From: Streptomyces sp. NBC_00572
Lineage (GTDB): Bacteria > Actinomycetota > Actinomycetes > Streptomycetales > Streptomycetaceae
Reading direction: 5' to 3'
NCBI RefSeq assembly: GCF_026341815.1
Contig: NZ_JAPENX010000001.1
Location: 2,170,001 to 2,234,000 of the forward strand
DNA: 64,000 nt
The notes under the pieces: generated by a model
Databases searched by the model: none
Told to the model about the DNA's origin: nothing
The model's input: the letters and a program-made list of their open reading frames with translations, nothing else
Made by a program: the position numbers and the translations under genes
In this document: piece after piece, positions 15,058 through 24,344 of the stretch
Layout: each line of letters starts with the position of its first letter
Position numbering within the stretch: position 1 is the stretch's first letter

Positions 15058-15351
15058 CTACCGGACGACGACGTTGTGCGCCGGGATGATCGTGGGCTGC
15101 AGGTCGGCGTGGCCAAGGTCGGCCAGGACCGGGCCGAAGAGCTTCGCGTGGGTTTCCAGGGCCTCGGCGCTCTCCCAGACCTCGGTCACGCGGAAGCCTC
15201 CGTCGACCGGCCCCGCCGCGTGAGAGACGAGGCCTGTGTTCGGCAGGTCCGCGAACTGCGTGAAGCCCTTTCCGCCGGTCACGCGTTCGATGACTGTGTC
15301 GTACAGGTCCTGTCCGGCGCCAGGGAGGTCGAAGGTGACGATGATGGCCAT
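15058..15351 (-). CDS. Small dimeric alpha/beta-barrel (ABM-like) protein
   Basis: 97 aa, the length of stand-alone antibiotic-biosynthesis-monooxygenase-like ferredoxin-fold proteins. The order of segments fits: MAIIVTFDLPGAGQDLYDTV, GFRVTEVWESAEALETHAKL, then a LGHADLQPTIIP tail. Members are either small heme/quinone monooxygenases or non-enzymatic; the active site cannot be judged here. It is the first chromosomal gene right of the element and stands alone. Confidence 0.6.
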   Translation of the reverse strand: MAIIVTFDLPGAGQDLYDTVIERVTGGKGFTQFADLPNTGLVSHAAGPVDGGFRVTEVWESAEALETHAKLFGPVLADLGHADLQPTIIPAHNVVVR

Positions 15352-15568
15352 GGAGATGCCCCTATCTCGGTCCGCCGCACGGCTGCGACAACGCCCGAGA
15401 TCCTAGCGGTAAGTAATCCCATGGGTTCACACGGTGACGGTCCGCACGGGGCGGCGGCTGTTGTGGGGGGGCGGGGGTCGTTCTCGTGGCGGGGCGGGGT
15501 GGCGTACGCGCGGCTCGTCGGGGCCGTTCCCGCGAGGCCTCCGGGGGCGGCTGCGTGCCGAAGACCGG

Positions 15569-17554
15569 TCAGCGGAGTTCTTCCGGGCAGGCCGTGCCCC
15601 GGGAGAGTTTGTACGGGGCCGCCAGGCGGTAGACGCCCGGTTTCGGGGCCAGGAGTTCCGTCCACTCGTCGCCCTCCGCGTCCGCGTCCGCCTTGAAGAG
15701 GCAGCCCTCCTCGTTGGCGAAGACCTTGGGCAGCTCCGTGTCCGACTCCTCGCGTGCCAGTTTCGAGGCTTCCGTCTCCTGCGGGGGTTCGATCTTGCCG
15801 CCGTTCTCGTCCACCAGGGCCAGCCACGGGGAGTACGGGACCCGGATGAGGACCCGGCCGGGGGTTCCGACGCGGATCACGACCTCGTTCTCCTCCGCGC
15901 TCTGCACCTCGGCCGGCGGGGTCGCGAGGGGGCTCGGGTTCTCGACCTCGTACAGGCGCCAGTTCTCGTCCGACCAGACCTGCGTCAGGTACGGCAGACC
16001 CTCGCCGACCAGTTCGGCCTCCTGCTCGGCGCCCGAGTCGGGGGCACCCGTCGGCAGGACCACGTAGTGGACGGCCCAGCGGTCGAGCCACTCCTCGTAG
16101 TTCACGGCGTTCAGGGTGTCGTCGTAGAAGAGCGGGTTCCGCTCCATGTCCGCCTGCCGGTTCCAGCCCCGCGCCAGGTTGATGTACGGGCTCAGCGCCG
16201 AGGACTCGCGGTGGCTCGACGCCGGTACGACCTCCACCCGCGCCTTGCGCGCGTCCCGCACCTGGAGCTGGTTGATCAGTGGCGCGAGCTCGCGCGCCCA
16301 GGAGGCGTCCGGGGCCGTGCGGATGACGTCGTCGACGCCCTTGAAGCCGATCCAGAAGTTCAGTCCGGCGAAGGCGAGCAGCAGCGCGTACCAGCGGCGT
16401 GAGCGCGGCGCCGTGTACGGCAGGGCCGCGAGCAGCACGACACCCGCGAAGAGCATCGGGAGCCGCGAGATGTTCGAGCCGATCTGGGAGTCGATCAGCC
16501 AGGTCAGCAGCGTGCCGATCGTGTACACCGCCGCGGCGGTGCGGACCGTCCGCCAGTCCTTCGGGACGAGGAGGAAGGTCAGCACTCCGAACAGCAGCGG
16601 CAGCGCCGTCGACCCGAAGGCCATCGGCTGCGTGCCCGAGAAGGGGAACAGCCAGGAGGAGAGGGCGACGACCGCCACCGGGGCCAAGCCGAGCGCGTAC
16701 GCGCCCGGGCGCCGGCGGTTCAGGAACAGCGCCGCCGCCGCCACTCCCAGGAAGAGGCCCGCGACCGGGCTGCACGCCGTCGCCAGGCCCGCGAGCGGCG
16801 CGGCCACCGCCGCCTTCGCCCAGCGCTTGCGGCGCCAGCGGTGCGGCCAGCAGAACACGGCCGCCACCGCGCCGACCGCGAACATCATGCCGAGGCCGAA
16901 GGTCACCCGCCCCGACAACGCGTTGCAGAGGAACGCGAAGACACCCGCGATCGAGCAGGCGAGTGGGTTGCGGACCGCACGCACCCGCACCAGGATCAGC
17001 GCGGTCAGTCCCGCCGACAGCGTCCCGGCGATCATCATCGTGCTGCGCACACCGAGCAGCGACATCAGATACGGCGACACCACGCTGTACGAGACCGGGT
17101 GCATCCCGCCGTACCAGGCCAGGTTGTACGCCGAGTCCGGGTGCCGGCCGACGAACTCGGCCCACGCGTCCTGCGCCGCCAGATCGCCGCCGCTGTTCGC
17201 GAAGAAGAAGAACCACAGGATGTGGGTGACGGCCGCAAGGCCGGTCGCCGCCATGACCGTGTAGCGGCGCTTCCGCCGCCGGACCGGGGCCGGGGAAGGG
17301 GACGCCGGGGCCGGCCGTTGCGCCGGAAGCACTATTCGCGTGAGCGAATCACGAGACGCGTCGGCATCGGTGTCGGCGTCCGCATCCGTGTCGGCGTCGG
17401 CCTTGGCACCGGCGCCACCTTTGGCATCGGACTCTTCGGGGTCAGGGACGGAGTCCACGCGGTCGGACCGTGTCGGCTCGGCGCGTGTCGGCTCGGCGGT
17501 GGTCACTGCGGCCCTTTCCCGTGCTGCCCGTCTCGCTTCTCTCGCGTGTGTCAC
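15569..17554 (-). CDS. Large polytopic membrane protein, GT-C-like
   Basis: 661 aa starting with GTG. Residues 1-95 are a hydrophilic tail with an alternating Asp-Ala stretch (ADADTDADADTDADAS). About ten membrane helices follow, from YTVMAATGLAAVTHILWFFF to ~residue 400. The last ~230 residues are soluble, probably extracytoplasmic (ESSALSPYINLARGWNRQAD, DRWAVHYVVLPTG). A first-loop acidic segment, AAQDAWAEFVGRHPDSAYNL, resembles polyprenyl-sugar glycosyltransferases of GT-C topology, but no catalytic motif is certain. Such proteins are sometimes mis-labelled MFS transporters. The D,D-carboxypeptidase gene upstream on the same strand suggests an envelope role. Confidence 0.6.
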   Translation of the reverse strand: MTHAREARRAARERAAVTTAEPTRAEPTRSDRVDSVPDPEESDAKGGAGAKADADTDADADTDADASRDSLTRIVLPAQRPAPASPSPAPVRRRKRRYTVMAATGLAAVTHILWFFFFANSGGDLAAQDAWAEFVGRHPDSAYNLAWYGGMHPVSYSVVSPYLMSLLGVRSTMMIAGTLSAGLTALILVRVRAVRNPLACSIAGVFAFLCNALSGRVTFGLGMMFAVGAVAAVFCWPHRWRRKRWAKAAVAAPLAGLATACSPVAGLFLGVAAAALFLNRRRPGAYALGLAPVAVVALSSWLFPFSGTQPMAFGSTALPLLFGVLTFLLVPKDWRTVRTAAAVYTIGTLLTWLIDSQIGSNISRLPMLFAGVVLLAALPYTAPRSRRWYALLLAFAGLNFWIGFKGVDDVIRTAPDASWARELAPLINQLQVRDARKARVEVVPASSHRESSALSPYINLARGWNRQADMERNPLFYDDTLNAVNYEEWLDRWAVHYVVLPTGAPDSGAEQEAELVGEGLPYLTQVWSDENWRLYEVENPSPLATPPAEVQSAEENEVVIRVGTPGRVLIRVPYSPWLALVDENGGKIEPPQETEASKLAREESDTELPKVFANEEGCLFKADADAEGDEWTELLAPKPGVYRLAAPYKLSRGTACPEELR

Positions 17555-17634
17555 GCGTCGTGCTCGTCCCCCCGAAAACGCTAACAGCTGGGCGCCCCGG
17601 AGAACCCGGGGAGCCCAGCCGAGCGGGTGGCCGG

Positions 17635-19998
17635 TCAGCCCACGCGGGTCAGCTTCTTGTCGAAGCCGGGCTCCACCAGGTCCGCCTGGAGGGCGACCGG
17701 GGAGCTGACCTTGCCGGCGCCGGTGCCGATCGACACCTGACCGACGACGTCGCCCGCCTTGCCCGTGTGCGGGACGGCCTTGCCGCCGTTCGTCAGCTGC
17801 AGCTTCACCCGGAGGCCCGGCCAGCCGATCGCCTTGAGCTCCTTGGTGGCCACGACCGGCGTCCGGCCGCCGAGGCCGTCGTCGATGTAGCCGAGGACCT
17901 GGCCCTTGCGGACCACGGCGGCCGAGGTGACGTCCTTCTGTGCCTGCTGGATGATCTTGTAGCTGTTGTCGATGGCGAGCTGGAGCTTCTCACCCAGCTG
18001 CACGGCGTCCTTGGCCCCCATCACGATGCCGAGGATGCGGCGGTTCTTGCCGTCCACGACCGTGTTCGCCGACCAGAGCAGGTTGCCGCCGGCCGGGGTG
18101 GAGGAGCCCGTCTTGATGCCGCTGACACCCGGCTTCAGCAGGATGTTGTTGTTGTTCTCGATCCGGCCGGGAATGCCGTCCACCGTCAGGTTCGGCATGT
18201 TCACGATCTCGCGGAACACGTCGTACTGCATGACCGCCTTCGCCAGCTTCAGCTGGTCCTGCGGCGTCGACACAGTGCTGTCGAGCAGACCCGACGGGTC
18301 GGTGTACGTGGACTGGCTCATGCCCAGGTCCTTCGCGGCGGCGTTCATCTTCTCGACGAACGCGGCTTCCGAACCGGCGTCCCAGCGCGCGAGCAGCCGG
18401 GCCACGTTGTTCGCGGAGGGGATCATGAGGAGCTCCAGGAGCTCCCTCTCCGTGTACGTCTGACCCTGCTGGACCGCCGCCGTCGACTCGTGCTCCGCCT
18501 TGCCCTGCTCGGCGGCCTTCGCGTCGATCTCGATCTCGGGGCCCTTCTGACTCCCCTTGAGCGGGTGGTCGCGGAGGATCACGTACGCCGTCATCGTCTT
18601 CGTGACGCTCGCGATCGGGGCCGGCTTCTGCGCCCCGTACGTGCCCATGGAACCGACGCCCTCGACCTCGACGGCGCCCTGCCCCTCGGTGGGCCACGGC
18701 AGCTTCAGCTCGCCGCCCTCGAAGGTGAAGGTCGGCGCGGCGGAGAGCGTCAACGCGGGTGCGGGCAGCGGACGGACCATCTGCACGATCGCAAACACGA
18801 TCAGGAGCAGCAGGACCAGCGGGGTCCAGATCCGCAACCGGCGCATCGTCGTCCGCAGCGGGGTCGGCGGCGGGGGCGGGGTGTTCGTCAGCTCGGCGAG
18901 CAGGTCGAGCGGGGGCAGCGGCGGGAGCGGCTGCTGCCGCGTCCGCTCCGCCTCGACGATCCCGGCCGCCGGCCCCGCGGCCGGCGTCGGCTTCGGTGTC
19001 GCTACGGGGATGGGGGCCGGGGTCGGGGCCGCCGCGGCGGGCTTCGGCGCCTCGGGCGTCCTCGGGGCCCTGGGGGCCTCCTGCGCCTTCTGTGCCTTCT
19101 GCTCGGCCGGGATGTCCGCCCGCAGCGGCAGGAAGGTGCTCGTGCGCTCGCTGTCGGAGTCCGCGGTCAGGGACGGCGGGAGCTTCAGCGCGGTGGTCGG
19201 CTGGTCCACGGCGGGCGCGGCCGGCAGCCGGACCGCCTTGAACATCGTCGTCGGCTGGTCGACCGGCTCGTCCTCGACGTCATCGGCCGCGTCGACCCCA
19301 TCGGCCGCGTCGACCTCATCGGCCGCGTCGTCCTCGTCGGAGTCGGCAGGCGTCTCGGCCGCGGGCTGCTCGGCCTCCGCCGACTTCCGCGCCGCGAACC
19401 AGGAGTCCGCGGAGGAAGCGGAGGAAGCGGAGGAATCCGCAGGGGCCTCCGCGGAGTCCGTCACGGAGTCCTCGACAGGCTCCTCGTCCGCTTCGTCGTC
19501 CGCCTCGTCCTCGGGCTCGTCGTCCTCCGGCTCATCCGCGGGCTCGTCCTCGACGGACTCGTCCGGCTCCGAATCGCCCTCATCGGGCTCGTCGAGCTCC
19601 TCGCCCTCCTCGGACTCGGACTCGTCCTCCGCCTCCGGCTCCTCCGCCGTCGCCACCCAGGCCGCCACCGCGGCCTTCAGACGGTCGCTCTCGGGCTCGG
19701 GGGCCGTCTCCGACCCCTGCTCCGACTCCGCGTCCGCCTCCGGCTCCGCAGCGGCCGACGGCGCGTCGTCCTCCGGGGTCCGGGGCGCGAGGGTCTTGAA
19801 GACGGCCGTCGGCTGGTCCACCTGAACCGACGACGCCGGGGACGACGCCTCCGAGGACGAGGACGAAGAAACCGAAGCCGACGACGAGGCGTCTGACTCA
19901 CGGAGTACGGAAAGCCGCGGATCCCGGCCGCCGCCCGAGGCCTTCGTCTCCTGAGACGACCCCTGCTGCTCCGCCTTGTCGGGGGACTCGCCCGCCAC
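17635..19998 (-). CDS. D-alanyl-D-alanine carboxypeptidase (S11) with acidic cytoplasmic tail
   Basis: 787 aa from a GTG (19998) with GGAGGAGG upstream. The catalytic domain holds all penicillin-binding motifs: SxxK in PIASVTKTMTAYVIL, SxN in PSANNVARLL, KTG in SGIKTGSSTPAG. It should trim peptidoglycan pentapeptides outside the membrane. A single helix (IWTPLVLLLLIVFAIVQMV, ~residue 390) anchors it. The ~385 residues before it are cytoplasmic, extremely Asp/Glu/Ser-rich, and contain related DQPTAVFK, DQPTTMFK and DQPTTALK segments spaced along the tail. Such a tail is unusual for PBP5-type enzymes and could be a phosphorylation or docking region; the repeated Thr-x-x-Lys context is suggestive only. 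Confidence 0.9.
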   Translation of the reverse strand: MAGESPDKAEQQGSSQETKASGGGRDPRLSVLRESDASSSASVSSSSSSEASSPASSVQVDQPTAVFKTLAPRTPEDDAPSAAAEPEADAESEQGSETAPEPESDRLKAAVAAWVATAEEPEAEDESESEEGEELDEPDEGDSEPDESVEDEPADEPEDDEPEDEADDEADEEPVEDSVTDSAEAPADSSASSASSADSWFAARKSAEAEQPAAETPADSDEDDAADEVDAADGVDAADDVEDEPVDQPTTMFKAVRLPAAPAVDQPTTALKLPPSLTADSDSERTSTFLPLRADIPAEQKAQKAQEAPRAPRTPEAPKPAAAAPTPAPIPVATPKPTPAAGPAAGIVEAERTRQQPLPPLPPLDLLAELTNTPPPPPTPLRTTMRRLRIWTPLVLLLLIVFAIVQMVRPLPAPALTLSAAPTFTFEGGELKLPWPTEGQGAVEVEGVGSMGTYGAQKPAPIASVTKTMTAYVILRDHPLKGSQKGPEIEIDAKAAEQGKAEHESTAAVQQGQTYTERELLELLMIPSANNVARLLARWDAGSEAAFVEKMNAAAKDLGMSQSTYTDPSGLLDSTVSTPQDQLKLAKAVMQYDVFREIVNMPNLTVDGIPGRIENNNNILLKPGVSGIKTGSSTPAGGNLLWSANTVVDGKNRRILGIVMGAKDAVQLGEKLQLAIDNSYKIIQQAQKDVTSAAVVRKGQVLGYIDDGLGGRTPVVATKELKAIGWPGLRVKLQLTNGGKAVPHTGKAGDVVGQVSIGTGAGKVSSPVALQADLVEPGFDKKLTRVG

Positions 19999-20193
19999 CG
20001 TGCCTCCTCCATGCGTCGTGCGTACGTACGGACCATGTACCGGTCCGTGTACCAGTGTCCTGTGTGAACCCCTTGGCCCCCGTGCTAGACGAGAACGACA
20101 TACCTACTGGTTCCCGGATGAACCACCCAGGCACTCTCGACAGATGAATGTGAGAGGGGTCACCCTGTCATTCATCCACGCGGGGAGGCATGG

Positions 20194-20892
20194 ATGGGCA
20201 GGAGCCGCAGAAGTATTCCGGAAGAGCTTCTATTGCTCGCTCTGGACCCGACCACGGGTACCACTGCGCAGCCGCAGTCGCTCGACCTCGGCCTGGCCGG
20301 TGCACAGCTAGTGGAGCTGGCGCTGGCAGGTCGGATAGCCCCTGACGGGGATCGTATCGCCGTGGTGATGCCACGGCCGACCGGAGATCCGACCTTGGAC
20401 TCCGCACTGGAACTGCTGCGCAGGCGCGGCAGCCCGGTTCGGGCCGTCCACTGGATCGGCGGGCCCCGACTGGGGCTCCGTCAGACGTATCTCTCGCATC
20501 TGGAGCGATGCGGCATGGTGCATGCCGTGGAGGGCCAGATGTGCGGGGTGTTGCCGACGACTCGCTACCAGGCGACGGACACGGCGATCAGTCGGGAGAT
20601 CCGTTCCCGGCTGGACAGTGCGATCCGCACCGGCGTACCGCCGGACCCGCGGACCGCGGCGCTTGCCGCGCTGGCCCACGCGGTCGGTCTCGGGAAGCAC
20701 CTCTACCCCGGCAACGAAGGACGGTCGTCGCGGTCCCGGCTGCGCGATCTGATCCGGCACGACCCGATGGGCGGACTCGTGGCGCACGCCGTGATGGACG
20801 TCCAGAACGGCGCGGCTGCACAGCCGCGCCGGAGCGCCGCGGGTGTCCCGGCGCAGCCTCGCGGCAGCATGGTCCGCGCGGCGGCGCACTGA
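20194..20892 (+). CDS. GPP34 (GOLPH3-like) family phosphoprotein
   Basis: 232 aa, ATG at 20194 with GGGGAGG five bases upstream. The GPP34 fold is recognisable from IPEELLLLALDPTTGTTAQ at the N-terminus, AGAQLVELALAGRIA, and LRQTYLSHLERCGMVHAVEG in the middle. Eukaryotic members bind phosphatidylinositol-4-phosphate on Golgi membranes. Actinobacterial ones are abundant paralogues of unknown function, probably membrane-associated. A terminator hairpin follows. It stands alone between divergent and co-directional neighbours. Confidence 0.88.
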   Translation: MGRSRRSIPEELLLLALDPTTGTTAQPQSLDLGLAGAQLVELALAGRIAPDGDRIAVVMPRPTGDPTLDSALELLRRRGSPVRAVHWIGGPRLGLRQTYLSHLERCGMVHAVEGQMCGVLPTTRYQATDTAISREIRSRLDSAIRTGVPPDPRTAALAALAHAVGLGKHLYPGNEGRSSRSRLRDLIRHDPMGGLVAHAVMDVQNGAAAQPRRSAAGVPAQPRGSMVRAAAH

Positions 20893-20934
20893 GCACTCCG
20901 CACGCACCAAGGAACCAACCCGGGAGCCGCACAG

Positions 20935-20969
20935 GTGTGCGGGGCGGTCTGGACGGCCGCCCCGCACAC
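20935..20969 (+). terminator. Terminator after GPP34 gene
   Basis: GTGTGCGGGGCGG and CCGCCCCGCACAC form a 13-bp perfect stem with a 9-base loop, 43 bp past the stop. Confidence 0.75.
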
Positions 20970-21158
20970 GTACGGCGTTCCCGCTTTCCCGGCGCACCGG
21001 GCTTCACCGGCGTTCCCGGCGGGCGCCATGACGGGGCACGGTCGTTCCCCGGCGCATACGTTGTGGTCATTTTCCAGCGCACACCTGGGCTTTGGTGGCA
21101 GTCTGCCAAGCGGTAGATACTCACAGCTACGCAGCAGACAGCCGGAGGTGCAGTTTCC

Positions 21159-22019
21159 GTGGCGTCCAACGTCAACCCCACCGTCAGGCGACGCCGATTG
21201 GGCCAGGAGCTGCGCAAGCTCCGGGAAGCGAAGAACATGACGGCCGAGCAGGTGGCCGAGCGTCTTCTCGTCTCCCAGTCCAAGATCAGCCGGCTGGAGA
21301 ACGGCCGTCGCTCCATCAGTCAGCGCGATGTGCGTGACCTGTGCGGCGTGTACGAGGTCGAGGACGAGCGCATGGTCGACTCCCTCATGCAGATGGCCAA
21401 GGACTCGCGCCAGCAGGGCTGGTGGCACGCCTTCGGCGACATCCCGTACAGCGTCTACATCGGCCTGGAGACCGACGCGGAGAGTCTGCGGATGTACGAG
21501 CCGCAGATCATCCCGGGTCTGCTCCAGACGCACGCGTACGCGGAGGCCGTGATCTCCGGCGCGCTGCCGGAGTCGGCGCCCGCGGACATCGAGAAGCGGG
21601 TCACGGTCCGTACCCGCCGCCAGGAGCGGATCCGGGACGAGGACCGTCCGCTGCGGCTGTGGGCGGTCATCGACGAGGGTGCGCTGCACCGGATCGTCGG
21701 CAGCAGGCAGCTGATGGTGGAGCAGCTGGAGCACCTCATCGAGCAGTCCCACCTGCCGCACGTGACCGTGCAGGTGATCCCGTTCGAGATGGGTGCGCAT
21801 CCGGGGATCAGCGGCCAGTACTCGATCCTGGAGTTCCCTGACACGTCCGACTCCAGCGTCGTCTACATCGAGGGCGTGACGAGCGATCTGTACCTGGAGA
21901 AGGCGCAGGACGTCGGCAAGTACAGCGTCATGTACGAGCACCTCAGGGCGCAGGCGCTGAACGTCGAGCAGACCCGCGACTTCATCTCGGAGATGGTGAA
22001 GAAGCACGCCAGGGGCTGA
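21159..22019 (+). CDS. XRE-type regulator with DUF5753 (WhiJ-like)
   Basis: 286 aa from GTG 21159 (GGAGGTG upstream). N-terminal helix-turn-helix: LGQELRKLREAKNMTAEQVA, then LLVSQSKISRLENGRRSISQ. The C-terminal DUF5753 domain includes QIIPGLLQTHAYAEAVISG, RRQERIRDEDRPLRLWAVID and VTVQVIPFEMGAHPGISGQY. The gene 200 bp downstream encodes a DUF397 protein. Streptomyces has dozens of these regulator/DUF397 pairs, the best known being WhiJ, where the partners jointly control development. The DNA target here is unknown. Confidence 0.93.
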   Translation: MASNVNPTVRRRRLGQELRKLREAKNMTAEQVAERLLVSQSKISRLENGRRSISQRDVRDLCGVYEVEDERMVDSLMQMAKDSRQQGWWHAFGDIPYSVYIGLETDAESLRMYEPQIIPGLLQTHAYAEAVISGALPESAPADIEKRVTVRTRRQERIRDEDRPLRLWAVIDEGALHRIVGSRQLMVEQLEHLIEQSHLPHVTVQVIPFEMGAHPGISGQYSILEFPDTSDSSVVYIEGVTSDLYLEKAQDVGKYSVMYEHLRAQALNVEQTRDFISEMVKKHARG

Positions 22020-22219
22020 GCCGAACGGCCTTGCGCGCCGGTCCGAAAACAGCGGGGCGGGTACGGTACACCGCGTACTCGCTCCCACGGAAGCTCAGTT
22101 GGAATATGCCACTCGGACGTGTGAACGCCGGTCCCGCCGGGCGGGACCAGCAAGTAGCGTCGATCACGCCGGCAAGAACGTTGGCGCGACATCCACTGGC
22201 AGAACCGGAGCTGAGCAGC

Positions 22220-22420
22220 ATGGCGATTATTCAGGGTGGCACCGACACCTGGACGAAGTCCTCGTATTCCGGAGGGAACGGGGCCTGCGTCGAAGTGAAG
22301 TCCCCCCTCGTGGCCGCGATCGCGGTGCGGGACTCCAAGGCCCCCGAGGGTCCCTCCCTCTCTTTCGGACCGGGATCGTGGAACGCCTTCGTCGGCGAGG
22401 TGAGCAACGGGGCTCTCTGA
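22220..22420 (+). CDS. DUF397 domain protein
   Basis: 66 aa from the ATG at 22220. The family signature is plain: WTKSSYSGGNGACVEVKSP, then AIAVRDSKAPEGPSLSFGPG and WNAFVGEVSNG. DUF397 proteins partner the DUF5753 regulators encoded next to them and modulate their DNA binding, in a toxin/antitoxin-like arrangement. The 200-bp gap suggests it may have its own promoter. Confidence 0.93.
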   Translation: MAIIQGGTDTWTKSSYSGGNGACVEVKSPLVAAIAVRDSKAPEGPSLSFGPGSWNAFVGEVSNGAL

Positions 22421-22458
22421 GCCCCGCCGCTCAAGCCGTCACCACCAGCAGTACGAAA

Positions 22459-22499
22459 GAGCCCTCTCGACCGGTCCGCCGTCCTGGCCGAGGGGGCTC
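22459..22499 (+). terminator. Possible terminator after DUF397 gene
   Basis: GAGCCCTCTCG and CGAGGGGGCTC pair imperfectly around a 19-base loop, 38 bp past the stop. Confidence 0.5.
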
Positions 22500-22509
22500 G
22501 GCCTTTGCC

Positions 22510-22579
22510 CGGATACGGCCGATCGGATACGACCGACCGGATACGACCGACCGGATACGACCGGCTGGATACGGCCGAC
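22510..22579. repeat. Tandem array of five 14-bp repeats
   Basis: Five consecutive copies of a CGGATACGACCGAC-type unit (variants in bases 1, 9, 13 and 14) fill the gap between two convergent genes, ending 3 bp before the next gene's stop. A minisatellite; no coding potential. Confidence 0.9.
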
Positions 22580-22582
22580 CGG

Positions 22583-23428
22583 CTACCGCAGTTGGTCCAC
22601 GTACCGGTCCGTCCCCGGCACCGTCGGGATGAAGGGCGCCACCAGCTCCACCCGGCCGAGGCCACCGTCTCCGCCGCCGCCCAGCGTCTCCAGGTCCGCG
22701 AAGTGCTCCGTCCAGCACTCCCTGGGGTCCCGGTCCAGGAACCACAGCAGGGTCAGCCGGGTGTCGACGCCCTCGACCTGCTTCACGTACGTCATGCGGT
22801 CGCCGGGGAGCGGGGTCGGGCGGAAGAGCGTGACCATCGCCGCCGGTGAGCCGGCGAGGCGCCGGGGCAGGTCCCGGGTCCGGAGTCGTTCGAGGAGCTC
22901 GGCGCGTTCCTCCGGGCCCTCGGAGTCGATCACCTGGAGGATCAGGCCCGCGTAGGGGTGGTCGAGGGCGTGGAAGTCGCGCGGGCCGGCCGCCCCGTCG
23001 CGGTAGACGGTCGCCTCGTGGTCCTGGAACGCGGTGAAGACGTGGGTCCGTTCCTGGTGGACGCGGGCATCGCGGTTGAGGCGCTTGTTGATGCCGACGG
23101 TCCACTTCATGTGGTCGTCGTAGCGGCCCTCGGTGATCCAGTACGTGGAGAGGTAGCAGCCCGCGGTGACGGGCCGGGCGACGGCGGACTTCTCCGGGCC
23201 GCGCAGGTCCTGGAGTTCGCGGGTGGCGACCCAGCGGCGGCCCGCGTACATCCAGGGCATGGCCATGGCGCCGGCGTAGTAGTGGTCGTCCTCGTACCAG
23301 CGGTTGTACGCGTACTCGTGGCCCGGGTGCGGCTCGACCATGGTGATCAGCGCGTGGCCGGGCCGCACCCCGTACGGGCCGACGGACGCCAGCTCCGCGT
23401 ACGTCTCGCTGCGGGTCTCCTCGCTCAT
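22583..23428 (-). CDS. Conserved hypothetical protein, divergent to SDR
   Basis: 281 aa. No family was recognised. The N-terminal half has a run of aromatic and acidic residues, HPGHEYAYNRWYEDDHYYAG, then MPWMYAGRRWVATRELQDL. The segment ALITMVEPHPGHEYAYNRWY followed by repeated strand/helix alternation would fit duplicated ferredoxin-like (dimeric alpha/beta-barrel) modules, but this is a guess. It shares an 82-bp promoter region with the SDR gene, and that gap holds a CTGACGGACCGTCAG palindrome found at the catabolic promoters further on. It is therefore probably part of the same degradation pathway. Confidence 0.65.
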   Translation of the reverse strand: MSEETRSETYAELASVGPYGVRPGHALITMVEPHPGHEYAYNRWYEDDHYYAGAMAMPWMYAGRRWVATRELQDLRGPEKSAVARPVTAGCYLSTYWITEGRYDDHMKWTVGINKRLNRDARVHQERTHVFTAFQDHEATVYRDGAAGPRDFHALDHPYAGLILQVIDSEGPEERAELLERLRTRDLPRRLAGSPAAMVTLFRPTPLPGDRMTYVKQVEGVDTRLTLLWFLDRDPRECWTEHFADLETLGGGGDGGLGRVELVAPFIPTVPGTDRYVDQLR

Positions 23429-23466
23429 CCTCGTTCCCCTTCCCTTGTCGGCGACTCGGCCCTACT

Positions 23467-23481
23467 CTGACGGACCGTCAG
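23467..23481. promoter_or_regulatory. CTGACG-type palindromic operator (SDR divergent promoter)
   Basis: CTGACGGACCGTCAG, a 7-1-7 palindrome. It is one of eight such 15-mers in the window, all in promoters of catabolic genes. Confidence 0.75.
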
Positions 23482-23510
23482 ATCGATGAACAGGCCCAGG
23501 GAGGACCCGA

Positions 23511-24293
23511 ATGCTGCTCCAGGGGAAGACGGTCGTGGTGTCGGGTGTCGGCGCCGGGCTCGGCCATCGGATCGCCGAGACGGTCGTACGGGACGGGGGC
23601 AACGCGGTCCTCGGGGCCCGCACCGAGGCCAACCTCGCCAAGTCCGCCGCCGAGATCGACCCGGAGGGGCGCCGCACCGCGTACCGGGCCACCGACATCA
23701 CCGACGAGGAGCAGTGCGAGGCCCTCGCCGCCCTCGCGACCGAGCGCTTCGGCGGGATCGACGCGGTGGTCCACGTCGCCGCCTGGGACTCCTACTTCGG
23801 CGGCCTCGAAGACGCCGACTTCGCGACCTGGCAGGGGGTGCTCGACGTCAATCTGCTCGGGACCCTCCGCATGACCCGGGCCTGCCTGCCGGCGCTCAAG
23901 GAGCGCGGGGGTTCGGTGGTCCTGATCGGTACGCAGTCGGCGGTGGCCGCGCCCACACAGGTGCGGCAGGCGGCGTACGCGGCCTCGAAGGGGGCGCTGA
24001 CCTCGGCGATGTACTCCCTCGCGCACGAGCTCGGACCGCACCGCATCCGGGTCAACACCGTACTGCCCGGCTGGATGTGGGGTCCGCCGGTGCAGGCCTT
24101 CGTCCAGTTCACCGCGCACACCGAGAAGGTCCCGGAGGCGGAGGTGCTCGCCCGGCTCACCGAGCGGATGGCGCTGCCGGAGCTCGCGACGGACGGGGAC
24201 GTGGCGGAGGCGGCCGCCTTCCTCGCCTCGGACCGGGCGCGGGCGATCACCGGACAGTCGTTGCTGGTCAACGCGGGTGAGCTGATGCGATGA
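23511..24293 (+). CDS. SDR family oxidoreductase
   Basis: 260 aa; GGAGG lies 7 bases before the ATG. Classical Rossmann features: VVSGVGAGLGHRIAE for cofactor binding (an altered TGxxxGxG), VVHVAAWDS in place of NNAG, Ser in LIGTQSAV, and catalytic YAASKGALTSAM. It probably oxidises or reduces a hydroxyl/keto group of a lipid or steroid-like substrate. The operator in front links it to the LLM, amidohydrolase and thiolase genes elsewhere in the window. The hydrophobic HVAAWDS at the NNAG position is a mild oddity shared by some steroid-pathway SDRs. Confidence 0.88.
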   Translation: MLLQGKTVVVSGVGAGLGHRIAETVVRDGGNAVLGARTEANLAKSAAEIDPEGRRTAYRATDITDEEQCEALAALATERFGGIDAVVHVAAWDSYFGGLEDADFATWQGVLDVNLLGTLRMTRACLPALKERGGSVVLIGTQSAVAAPTQVRQAAYAASKGALTSAMYSLAHELGPHRIRVNTVLPGWMWGPPVQAFVQFTAHTEKVPEAEVLARLTERMALPELATDGDVAEAAAFLASDRARAITGQSLLVNAGELMR

Positions 24294-24344
24294 GACCCAG
24301 CGGGGCCTCCTGAATCCATCCGAGACAAGTTCATAGACATGAAC

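Noticed and set aside
22510..22579. Possible CRISPR array
   Set aside because: The 14-bp units are contiguous with no spacers and no cas genes are nearby.
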